Source: Siphonodentalium dalli (Eukaryota > Mollusca > Scaphopoda > Gadilida > Siphonodentaliidae). From it: a stretch of DNA of 64,000 nucleotides. The position numbers were made by a program, and so were the translations under genes. The stretch covers positions 134,737,129 to 134,801,128 of the forward strand of contig CP136064.1 in NCBI GenBank assembly GCA_032622095.1, written 5' to 3'. Shown piece after piece: positions 42,960-53,216 of this stretch. Below the pieces are notes generated by a model that was given only the letters and a program-made list of their open reading frames with translations, was not told the DNA's origin and searched no databases. Each line of letters begins with the position of its first letter. Position 1 is the first letter of the stretch.

Positions 42960-44035
42960 CTAAAATCGAGAAAAATTGTTTATTTTAGTAAATCCTATAA
43001 AATAAGAAGTGCTGACAACAGTAAACACCCCATTAAACAAACAGAATTCGAAAGATGTCGTAATCTGGACTGTGATAACTAAAATCATATCTGTTTGAAT
43101 TATCAAGCCGGACAAACCAAAATTGCAAAAACAATTACAACTACAACTAAAGTCGATAACCGAGACAAATTGCATTGTTGAAAACACCCATACCAAATTT
43201 CATTCCGATCCGACAACCCATGGCTGGGATATCGGCTTGAACAGACAAAAAGAAATGATTTCCAGATAAAAGAATAACTCTAAAATGGAAAAGTGAACAA
43301 CGTCAGTTGCCCCTATTTTGTAAGCTCCATACTAAATTTCATTTAAATCCTATAACCACTGGTTGAGATGGATGGACAAAAAAAAACAATTTCAGATAAA
43401 AAAGACGGCTGCTGGTGGCCATTGTTTTTAACAATTTTGAGAGAAAAATTGACAGATCCTATCTAAAGACCACCCCAGAGATCCATATGAGGTTTGGTGA
43501 TGATTGGATGAGCGATGTGGCCAGTAGATTGCCCGAAAAATTAAGTCATGCAAAGAGTAAAATCCATTTTCATAGTTCCATTTACATATTAAATAAGGGC
43601 CATACAGTAATGTCGTAAATAATCGACGCCTTTACCACAGAAGAATTATGGCTAACTTTTCAGGATTTAGTCGGAAATATGGCTTGTTGCCATTCATCAG
43701 AAAGCTCTCAGTGAGAAGCCATATTTCCAACTAAATCCTGAAAAGTTACGCATAATTCTGCTGTGGTTAAGGAGTCGATTATTTAGGGTATTACTGTAAC
43801 TGTGGAAAAAATCAATGGATGAAACCTGCTGTTTGTAAATACTCTTTCACCCCATGTTACTTCATCAACATACCGAAGATCATTAAATTCCGACTGACAA
43901 TGACCAAGATATAGAGCTTCAAAGTTGTTACAGATGGACAGATGGACAGATGCATGCTAAAACAAATGGATGGACGACAGACCCATGGCAATAGCTGAAA
44001 CTTGAAAACGTCAAGTTGAGCTAAAACTTGTGTGC
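42960..44035 (+). mobile_element. Degraded pearl/Helitron-like element with a MITE inside
   Basis: The 3' end is diagnostic: repeated GACAGATG words, GGATGGACGACAGACCCATG, GGCAATAGCTGAAACTTGAA and AACGTCAAGTTGAGCTAAAA, a hairpin directly before CTAA. Upstream are core-like words (CATACCAAATTTCATTCCGA; CATACTAAATTTCATTTAAA) and AGACGGCTGCTGGTGGCC. The CAGTAATGC MITE at 43605-43796 is inserted. The 5' end is not clear. Confidence 0.6.
43605..43796. mobile_element. Mariner-type palindromic MITE, copy B
   Basis: Ends CAGTAATG / ATTACTG with TA on both sides (43603-43604, 43797-43798). The arms match copy A (21720-21935) with few changes. The loop is shorter, missing about 24 bp. Confidence 0.85.
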
Positions 44036-45189
44036 TCGATTCGCACATGCACATTATTAGAAACATCTTTCAGTTTACTGTACGGAAATGAGAAATGCTA
44101 AATGAATGGAAAAGGGGTCCATATGATCCAATGGAATCCAAACTGACTGTCTTTGGTCCAAGTCAATGCACTAACTTTGGACTATCCAGACTTAAGTGGT
44201 ATTTTTCAAGATTTTACAAATTGCCACTCTATGATTCTCAGAACATACCATCTGTTTCCAAATTAATGTGATAACCACTAAATATGAAAAAATTACCACT
44301 TTATAATGACTGGTTATCATGCAAGATGCCACATAGGAGGTAATGTCTTTAATAATGCAACGAGAGGCCGATCACGATCGGCAGATGTTAACCCATCCCT
44401 TGGCGATAAAAATTTACTATGCTTGGAATCATAAATGAGAGTTTTGGTGTTAGAGTATACTGTTATGTACTATTATAGACAAATGTACATAACACAAATT
44501 ATTGGAATTTATGGGTCACTGGCATTTATAAAAGAGAATGCACTGGTACAGGATCTGTAATGCTAAGCCACCACAGCCTTGGGTTAAATGTGAAAGGTGT
44601 GACCTGGACATGGAACACTTATGTTAAGAGAGTCCAATTTAAGTTTACAATAATAATGTGTCAAATTCTACCAACAATATAGTATACAGATAAGCCACCT
44701 CACTGTTGACCCATTAATATCAATCATATAGCAGAGCAACAAGTCACAGGAATTGTTTATTTTGAAAACTGACCTCTCTATTAAACCAATAACAATTGTA
44801 ATGACCTCAGACCATCTGAAGATAGAGACATCAGAAAATAATACTCCAAAGGCATGGGATGGAATTGGATTTATTGTTGCTCCAAACAGATTTACCAGTA
44901 CATAACACAAGATTTTGGACCGATTTAAACAAATTTGGTGTGGTGATTCGGGGTACCCTTGGCAGAGTTATAATGATGTTAGTTTTTCAAAAAAATTTAA
45001 CTTAAAAAAAATTGTTTTTAATTATTTAAAAAAATTGAAGGGACACATTGGGAACCTTTTTCTCAACTTGTATCATAATCATCAACAGCTAAAGGAAAAC
45101 AAATGAAAGAGTCAATGACATTTTTTAAATTATTATTATAAAAGTTAAAAATATATATTTTTTTCTTCAATTTTTTTTTCTTTTTCGAA
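44036..45189. other. No gene recognised
   Basis: A lone arm of the GAATGCACTGG palindrome lies near 44527. The rest is AT-rich with A and T runs at 45000-45180. No gene seen. Confidence 0.4.
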
Positions 45190-46678
45190 AAAGGGTCATA
45201 ACTCCTTTAAAATAAATTGGATCAAACCCATATTCGAACTCGCTCAGTATTTTTGGCTGTGAACTCACATACCAAATTTGGTTCCAATCAGATAAAAATG
45301 TTTGAGTTGTGGCAGATTCAAACCCAAATTCAAACTCGATCTGTATTTTGGGCTGAGAAACCCATATACAAAATTTGGTTCCGATCGAATAGAAATGTTT
45401 GAGTTATCGCATTATGTACTCACATACAAAATGAGATATATCAGATGAAAGGTATTTCTATTAAGTATCAGGAATATTGAGAAGGGTTCATTTTAACTAC
45501 AAAAGTCCATACTGTACAAGTGAATGAGATAATAGGAGAATGACTACATGAAAATTGATGACCAGGGTTAACAATTTTAACTCTATAAAATTAGGGGACT
45601 GTATGTCACTTGAACAATGCATTGATAGGCTAAATCTGACAGAGAGCTGCCTGGGAATCCTGAGCAAACAGGGTCCACACACTATGGAAATGCAATAAAC
45701 AACAGATGGCTAGCAGCAGTGAGTATCAGATTTCATTATCAATAATAGATTTTAACTCTAGTCTCTTTCTCACAGATACCACAGTTTAATAATTATAAGC
45801 TGCTTCTGGTTATATATTGTAAGCAAATCTCAAATCTGTTCAATTCTAAGTTAAAACGGGGCCATAACTCTGGTATAAAAAACAGGATCTGACCCATATT
45901 CAAACTCGATCTGTATTTTGAGTTGACAAACTCACATACCAAATTTGGTTCCTATCAGATGAAAACTAGTAGATTTATTGAAGCATGCATGAATTCTATG
46001 TCAAAGGGCCATAACTCCATTAAAAATAATCTGATCAAACCCATATTCGAACTCGAACTGTATGTTAGGTGGAGCAACTGACATACCAAATTTGGTTCTG
46101 ATCAGCTCTGATCAGATCATTTTTTATTATCATAGAATTTCGTGAATTCTAAGTCGAAAAAGGGCCATAACTCCGTAAATAAAACTCCGATCAAATCCAT
46201 ATTCGGACTTGATCTGTATTTTGGGCCGAGAAACTTACATACCAAATTTGGTTCCGAGCAGATAGAAAATATTTCAGTTATCGCACCATGCGTAAAGTGT
46301 CTACAGACAGACAGACAGACAGACGGACGGACTAACGACGAGTGGTCAATCCGGACAACGACACCATGTTTACCATACTATGGTATGGGTAAACATAAAA
46401 ATTTATGGCAGAATGCATGAATTCTAAGTCGAAAAAGGACCATAACTCCGTAAAAATAAGTCGGATCAAACCCATATCCGAACTTGATCTGTATTTTGGG
46501 CTGAAAACCCCATACACAAAATTTGGTTTTGATCAGGTAGAAAATGTTTGAGTTATCGCATTACACGTAAAGTGTCTACGGACGGACAGACGGACGGACA
46601 GACAGACACACGACGAGTGGTCAATCCGGACAACGACATTATGTTTACCATACTATGGTATGGGTAAACATAAAAACC
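45190..46678 (+). mobile_element. Second family of repeat-core element with GACA/GACGG microsatellite and hairpin end
   Basis: At least six copies of a unit of about 130-170 bp (GGGCCATAACTCC, GATCAAACCCATATTC, CTGTATTTTGGGC, ACATACCAAATTTGGTTCC, GAGTTATCGCA). Two GACAGACAGACGGACGG-type microsatellites lie at about 46305-46330 and 46575-46610. Each is followed by GAGTGGTCAATCCGGACAAC and the palindrome ATGTTTACCATACTATGGTA-TGGGTAAACAT with AAAA. The architecture (core repeats, microsatellite, hairpin) parallels pearl elements with unrelated sequence; the final AAACATAAAA lacks the CTRR of Helitrons. About 45490-45840 interrupts the series. Confidence 0.65.
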
Positions 46679-46689
46679 GATAGCGACCG

Positions 46690-46830
46690 ATAACAGATAT
46701 ACATCGGTTAACCGATCAGTCAACTGATGGTAAAAAGATCACGCCATGACGGCCTAATTATCGGTAATTCTATCAGTTCTATCGGTCATTCTATCGGTTC
46801 CATCGGTCATCTATCGGTCGTCCCATGGGC
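46690..46830 (+). repeat. Short tandem repeat with TCTATCGGT words
   Basis: CGATAGCGACCGATAAC, then ATTATCGGTAATTCTATC and repeated TCTATCGGTCAT. Related in sequence style to the minisatellite at 19918-20215. Confidence 0.6.
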
Positions 46831-47260
46831 AACTGATACTAATACGACGTGATAAACAAAAACAATAGCTGTCCACATAGTACTTCAAGTGTCTGTCATG
46901 CATATATAATCGCGTATGTACATTGAAATCTATGCTTATTATTAAAAGTCAATTTCAATAACTTTCACACGGAGTGTAATATAATTTTAGCCATACATTG
47001 TACACGGAAGAGGTTGTTTCAGAGAAAAAACGTCAATATTTAAAGCATTTACCTTGTTTTATTCACAAAAAATGTCTTTATGAATATAAAACAATTAAAC
47101 AGTGATACATTTGGGAACTATTTTTATGTAACCTTGAGTAATCACACAGAACAACCTTCAGGATATGATTCCAGATCGAATCTTACTTTCACTTTCAGTT
47201 CCAATGTCAATTCGGCGTGTTTGCATGTTTTGTGTAAAACATATTTCTTCTGAATTATAT
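46831..47260. other. No gene recognised
   Basis: AT-rich flank immediately left of the large pearl-like element. Nothing seen. Confidence 0.4.
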
Positions 47261-47389
47261 AATGAAAGTGTCAATGACACTGTAGCTCAACTTAGGTAGG
47301 GGAATAATTTAATGGTTGACAGTAAATGGAGGAATAGGAAAGGTGCTAATTGAAATGTCTAACCTGCGCCAAAGGATTTAGTGATGCAA

Positions 47390-48443
47390 AGAGTAAAATC
47401 CAAGATGGCTGCTGGCGGCCATGTTTTTTGGCCGAACGACTCCAAAATCACTCGTTCCCATCTACATGTCAGTGTTAACATCCATGACAAATTTAATAAA
47501 GATCAGACCAAAGGTATGACCTGTAGCCCACGCCAAAGGATTTAGTCATGCAAAGAGTAAAATGCTGGTGGCCATGTTTTTTGACCGAATGACCCCAAAA
47601 CGACTCGTTCCCATCTCATGTCATTTTTATAATTCATGACAAATTTCATGACCATCTGACCAAAGCTATGACCTGTAGCCCGCGCCAAATGATTTAGTCA
47701 TGCAAAGAGTAAAATCCAAGATTGCTGCTGGCAGCCATGTTTTTTGGCCGAACGACCCCAAAATAATTCGTTCCCATCTACATGTCATTATTAACATCAA
47801 TGACAAATTTCATGATGATCAGACGAACAGTACGACCTGTAGCCCGCGCCAATGGATTGAATCTTGAAATCCAAGATGGCTGCCAGTGGCCATATTTTTT
47901 GGCCGAATGACCCCAAAATGACTCGTTCCCATCTACATGTCAATGTCAAAATTCATGACAAATTTCATAAAGATCAGACCAAAGGTACGACCTGTACCCC
48001 GCGCCATAGGATTTAGTCATGCAAATAGTAAAATCCAAGATGGCTGCTGGCGGCCATGTTTTTCGGCCGAACGACCCCAAAATCACTCGTTCCCATCTAC
48101 ATGTCATTGTTAACATCCATGACAAATTTCATGATGTTCCGATCAAAGCTACGACCTGTAGCCCGCGCCAAAGGATATAGTCATGCAAAGAGTAAAATCC
48201 AAGATGGCTGCTGGTGGCCATGTTTATTGGCCGAACGACCCCAAAATGACTCGTTCCCATCTACATGTCAATATTAACATCCATGACAAATTTCATGATG
48301 ATCAGACGAACAGTACGACCTGTAGCCCGCGCCAATGGATTGAATTTTGAAATCTAAGATGGCCGCCAGCGGCCATGTTTTTTGGCCGAATGACCCCACA
48401 ATGATTCGTTCCCATCTACATGTCAATGTCAACATTCATGACA
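47390..48443 (+). repeat. Pearl core array, left part (~7 units)
   Basis: Each unit reads AAATCCAAGATGGCTGCTGG, GGCCATGTTTTTTGGCCGAA, CGACCCCAAAATGACTCGTT, CCCATCTACATGTCA, TTAACATCCATGACAAATTT, CAGACGAACAGTACGACCTG, TAGCCCGCGCCAAAGGATTT. Units fall into at least two subtypes, marked by AAAGGATTTAGTCATGC or AATGGATTGAAT-TTGAAA, that recur in mixed order. The GGCCATG...TTGGCC words make each unit partly self-complementary. Confidence 0.9.
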
Positions 48444-49959
48444 AAGATAGATAATAAGATAATAATTTATTTAGTAATATATAACCAACATAACAATAAA
48501 GTGTACAAAATCAATAAAATATGGTATATATCACAGGGAGGTGGTATGACCAACTGGTCGTCTTCCTACACCTCCCATAGAGTAAACGTATTCCGACTCT
48601 GAGCTACCCCAGGACAATATGGTATTTCTTATTTGGCCTGCCAGGCTATTTATCATATAAGACTAAAATACATTTCTTCAGTTATAATTCTAACTATAGT
48701 CATCCAAATGAAAATATTTATCATAATTTTAATATATAAATTATAGATATTATGGATGACCAGAGAGATGACTGAAAATGACTGATGAGATAGATATTAT
48801 TTTATATTTGCAGTGATCAGAGTCTTCTTGTCATAGATTCAATTCAATTAGACTAAAAGTAATAAATTTCTTGAAACAATTTCCTGGAGTAAGGGGTAAT
48901 ATGGACTATTCATACATAAATGTGTAGCAGTCAAAGCAGTGAAGGTTTTTACATTTAACAGTGTCTAAATAACTATCAATAAATTCATCATATAATTCAT
49001 GTTTAAATTTTGATCTAGGGCGAGTTGATTTAAACGAGGTTTCTAAGTTGTTCCAGAGTTTAGGAAAAATATGAAATGGAAGAGTTTCTGTAAATTTTGT
49101 TCTTGGTTTGGATTCGCTAATTTTACGACTCTGTCTTGTAGTCATACCAACTTTATTTTGGATGCTATATGTTTTTTGAAGTGGAGGTGGTAGATTATTA
49201 TTATACCAGTCATGCATATATAGACAAATTTTTTAACTTATGTAAATCTGAGGTTTTTAATATTTTACTCTTCTTGAATAAGGGATCTGTATGACTATTA
49301 TACCTCCTATTATGAATGACTCGAATTGCTTTTTTCTGAAGTATTGTCAATTTATTGAGTGTTTTTGAGTTTCCCCAAATTTCCATACCATATAACAGGT
49401 GACTATGCACCAAACAGTGATACAATTGACTTAGGCTTCTTTCAGGAAGAAAGTTTTTAGCTCTATTAATGGCATATATAGCCCTCGACATCTTATTTGC
49501 AACAGCAGATACATGATAATTAAATGTTAAATTCTCATCAATATGAATACCAAGGAACCTAAATGATTTCTCGTCACAATTGTTCCCGATTCGGTCAATA
49601 CTTTGACCATTTATGTTGAGATGATATCTGTGGTAATCAAGATTTCCACCAACTGGATGAAACAATATGTATTTGTTTTTTTTTAGTATTTAGAGACAAT
49701 TTATTAACTTTACACCATTTATTAAGTGATTCTAGCTGATTGTTTGTGAATTCAAAAAGGGTTTCCAGGTCTTTATTGGATGAGTAAACAGTTGTGTCAT
49801 CTGCAAAGGAGAGAAGCGACAATTTAGTACTGCGATGCATATCGTTAACGTAGATAAGGAAAAGTATCGGGCCCAGTACAGATCCTTGAGGGACACCGGT
49901 TACAACTAGTTGTTTGGATGATATGTAGCCATCCATATCTACATATTGGTATCTATCAT

Positions 49960-52053
49960 CTAGGTAACTGGCAAACCATTTTTCATGTTTCCCCGAATGC
50001 CATAGAAGTCTAATTTGGCTAATAGTATATCATGATCTAAAGTATCAAAGGCCTTTGAAAAGTCAATAAAGGTTGCCAGAGTACTATCTTTTGTATTTTT
50101 ATCATTGTTTTTGGTAACATCGCTTAGTAGCTTAAGTATGGGGTGGACAGTTGAATGACCTTTTCGAAAGCCATATTGGTCATTATAAAATTTATCAGCA
50201 AAAAAATCTACTAATCGTTTGCAAACCACTTTCTCAAGTATTTTTGAAAAGACCGGAAGGATACTTATTGGACGATAGTTTTCTATTGATTTGATATCAT
50301 AAGATTTGTACAACGGAATAACTCGAGCTACTTTCATGTCATTTGGAACAACACCTTTTTCTATTGAAATATTTATTATGTGGCATAATGGAGATAATAT
50401 TTCACTAATAACACTTTTTATTAGAGCAGTCGACATTTCATCTTTATCTTTACTATTTTGTTTATTTATCAATTTAACAATATCATTTAGTTCCTGTACA
50501 GTTGTAGGACGAGCAAACATGCTTCTGACAAAGGGAATATCCAAGTATTCCCTAAATTCTGATTTAGCATTACTATCTATTTGTTCTTGTTCCCGAACAC
50601 CAATAGTAGAAAAAAATTTATTAAATTCCTCAGCCACAATTTTTTTATCATGTATGTTTATGCCATTTATGTCAAAGCACTGGGGATAATGATGTTTTTT
50701 ACTACGCTGTTGGATGACCTCTCTCAATACTTCCCATGTTTTTTTCATATCAGACTTATGAGAGTTTAAGAGATTTTCATAATAAGACTTTTTTGTATAT
50801 CTTTTTATTCTATTAAAGTATTTACAATAGTTTTTATACTGTAGGATCTTACAATTAGTTGGATCTCTCAATTGTTCCCGATACAATTTCTCTTTATGTA
50901 TTGATGAATTAAGGAGGCCATCTGTCATCCATGGTTGTCGCTTTATGTATTTACGTGTGAGTTTAACTTCTTTTAATGGAAAAGCAATATTATAAGAATT
51001 AGTGAAAATCTTCATAAAAGTGTTATATGTATAATTGGGGTCATTTGAATGAAAAATGGCATCATAGTTTTCAGAAGACAAGATACGCCTGAAACATGAA
51101 ATATTTTCCTCAGTGAAGCTTCTTAGCTTCTTATTTTCTGGCTCTTGGTTTGCCTTGTAAGTAGTAGTTTCACGATAAAACATTCCAAAGTGATCACTAA
51201 CATCAGCCAAAATTATCCCAGACTGAAAAGCAGATAAGGGGTCATTTATGAGTATTTGATCAATCAGAGTTGCTGTATATGCGGTTACTCTAGTTGGTCT
51301 AAGAATAGTTGGTAAAAAACCTTCAGCAAAGACTGTATTTATAAATTCATTTGTTTTTACATGTAATCCAAATTTAAGAAGATCAATATTAAAGTCTCCC
51401 ATAAAGAAAGCTTTTTTATGTTCAGAATTTATTCTATTCATAAGTTCTTTCATGGTCTTTATGAATCTGTCAATGTCTGCTTTAGGTTGTGTATTAGGTC
51501 TATAAATAATTCCTACAATATAAGATTTTTTGTGAGGTTCATTAATTTTGATGAACAGTGACTCAAAAATGTGAGGAAGAAATATAGATAATTCCTCCCT
51601 AATTTTATAATTAATGTCATTCCTAATGTAAAGCCCTACTCCTCCTCTGGAATCGTCATCATCTGGTCTACATCTCTTTATAAGAGGATGATAGTCATCT
51701 AAGGGAAAATTAATGTTATCTGGAGCTCGAAATATTTCAGTAAGTCCTATTATACCAAATTTATCTTTTTTATTTTGAAGTTCAAACATTAAAGAATTGA
51801 AAGCATCCCAATTACTGTTTAAACTTTGACAATTCAAATTAAACAATGATAACCGACTCTTGTCATCAGAAATCGTATTGTTATATTCTTCAGGTGAGAA
51901 ATATTGTGTAGAATCTAGCCCGCTCAAGGGATTATCATTTATATCATTATGCACATCAGAACCCATTTCATATTTATTTATGAAGTCATAATTTCCATTA
52001 TTTTCTATCTCATCAAATCCAGTGTTCGCGCTGTCGGTAGCCAAATTAGCCAA
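49960..52053 (-). CDS. Longest surviving ORF2 piece with a hAT-derived N-terminus
   Basis: This 697-codon frame encodes the endonuclease and the first half of the reverse transcriptase. Its first twelve codons (MANLATDSANTG) are not LINE sequence: they read into the terminal inverted repeat of the hAT-type element at 52020-53186, which happens to supply an ATG in frame. It ends at the first A-run frameshift, just after the YGIRGN motif, so it lacks the FADD catalytic site and cannot be an active reverse transcriptase. Whether the new ATG is ever used is unknown. Confidence 0.75.
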   Translation of the reverse strand: MANLATDSANTGFDEIENNGNYDFINKYEMGSDVHNDINDNPLSGLDSTQYFSPEEYNNTISDDKSRLSLFNLNCQSLNSNWDAFNSLMFELQNKKDKFGIIGLTEIFRAPDNINFPLDDYHPLIKRCRPDDDDSRGGVGLYIRNDINYKIREELSIFLPHIFESLFIKINEPHKKSYIVGIIYRPNTQPKADIDRFIKTMKELMNRINSEHKKAFFMGDFNIDLLKFGLHVKTNEFINTVFAEGFLPTILRPTRVTAYTATLIDQILINDPLSAFQSGIILADVSDHFGMFYRETTTYKANQEPENKKLRSFTEENISCFRRILSSENYDAIFHSNDPNYTYNTFMKIFTNSYNIAFPLKEVKLTRKYIKRQPWMTDGLLNSSIHKEKLYREQLRDPTNCKILQYKNYCKYFNRIKRYTKKSYYENLLNSHKSDMKKTWEVLREVIQQRSKKHHYPQCFDINGINIHDKKIVAEEFNKFFSTIGVREQEQIDSNAKSEFREYLDIPFVRSMFARPTTVQELNDIVKLINKQNSKDKDEMSTALIKSVISEILSPLCHIINISIEKGVVPNDMKVARVIPLYKSYDIKSIENYRPISILPVFSKILEKVVCKRLVDFFADKFYNDQYGFRKGHSTVHPILKLLSDVTKNNDKNTKDSTLATFIDFSKAFDTLDHDILLAKLDFYGIRGNMKNGLPVT

Positions 52054-52891
52054 TGGCTAATCTTTTTCGAATTTGGCTAATAAAAATTTCATTTGGCTAA
52101 ACTTTTGGCTAAACTTTTTTTGAGCCCAAATGGAGACTGAAAGCATGGAGGCAGAAAGCTAATTAATAAAAGCGCTCAATAGATCGACATTCAAGACGAA
52201 GTTAGGTGACGAAAGTATTTCATTATTTTCGTACTTATGAAATATCGTACAAAGGGAAACCCGATCGACAACTCTATCAACCAAGCGATCACAAAGTGAT
52301 ATGCAATCATCTTTAGTTTTCACAAGACGGACATTCAAACACGCATGGACATTAAACCGACCGTGGTTGAATTATGACAATGTGAAGAAAGCAATGTTTT
52401 GTAAAGTGCATTGACGCCGGTATATAAGCAATTTGTTCGTAACAGGCTGTTTTAATCTGGAGAAAGATTACGTCACTCTGCACAAAGCAGCAAAAGGTCA
52501 TTATTAAGTTTTACATTTAATCCCCTAATCCCCCCATTCAGCCCATTGTCTGTCTGGTCACTCACGGCGCGCCTGCACAATGCATGTTTATGATGACATT
52601 GTATTTATGACGGTCGAGGTTTATGAGCACCAAGTGTAAGACAATAGCTTAATCAGCCAAATGTGAATCACGACAGATATTTTGTGGCTATTTGTCGTCA
52701 ATACCGATACAGTCAAATTAATATGCATGCTTTTATGACAGATTGTAATTTGATAATGGCGTAACAATATTAAGTTATTAGTTTCCAGATGTCACTTAGA
52801 TATTTTCGCAAGGATAAATATTTAATGATTTAAAAAAAGATATTGATATAAAACCAAAAAATAATAACATTAAGAAGGACAATCCCGGGTT

Positions 52892-52926
<35 letters not shown>

Positions 52927-53186
52927 ATCACTCTCACATAAAGATTAATAAATTTTTAATAAATGATATATATAAAAAAAATTATTGTGTATTTTACCTG
53001 TGTCTGTTAGATTTTACGTTTTAGTCATTAATTGTGAACCGACCAGAAAACGATGATTTAATTTGGCCTAAGTTGTTTTTTATTTGGCCAAAAAACATTT
53101 GGCTAAAGTTTTTTTCATTTGGCTAATAAAATTTTAATTTGGCTATACTTTTGGCTAAACTTTTTTTCGGTCCAGCGCGAACACTG
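52020..53186. mobile_element. Non-autonomous hAT-type element inside LINE ORF2
   Basis: 1167 bp. Ends CAGTGTTCGCGCTG / CAGCGCGAACACTG are perfect complements, and ATCAAATC flanks both sides (52012-52019, 53187-53194). Subterminal blocks carry many ATTTGGCTAA words in both end regions (TTTGGCTAAACTTTTTTT at each), likely transposase-binding repeats. The interior has a 32-C run at 52893-52924 and no ORF. Removing it together with one copy of the 8-bp duplication restores the LINE frame. Confidence 0.93.
52893..52924 (+). repeat. Poly-C tract (32 C)
   Basis: Uninterrupted run of C inside the hAT-type element. Confidence 0.95.
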
Positions 53187-53216
53187 ATCAAATCCAATGG
53201 TATTTTGATCAGCCAT

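Larger units (their letters stand above)
48906..53216 (-). pseudogene. LINE ORF2: endonuclease and reverse transcriptase, broken
   Basis: The original start is ATG at 53216-53214, with codons for MADQNTI then the target-duplicated GFD; the hAT element follows, and coding resumes at 52019. The endonuclease has LFNLNCQSLN, GLTEI, GDFNIDL, TLIDQILIND and SDHFG. The reverse transcriptase has ENYRPISILPVFSKILEK, DQYGFRKGHST, IDFSKAFDTLDH, GVPQGSVLGP and FADDT (the YxDD site, here FADD). Frame is lost at three A-runs: near 49985 (AAAAA), 49676-49684 (nine A) and 49228-49233 (AAAAAA). Each is a one-base slip, and reading resumes at once in the next frame. No stop from substitution was noticed. Apart from the hAT insertion, the gene looks young or is affected by homopolymer sequencing error. 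Confidence 0.85.
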
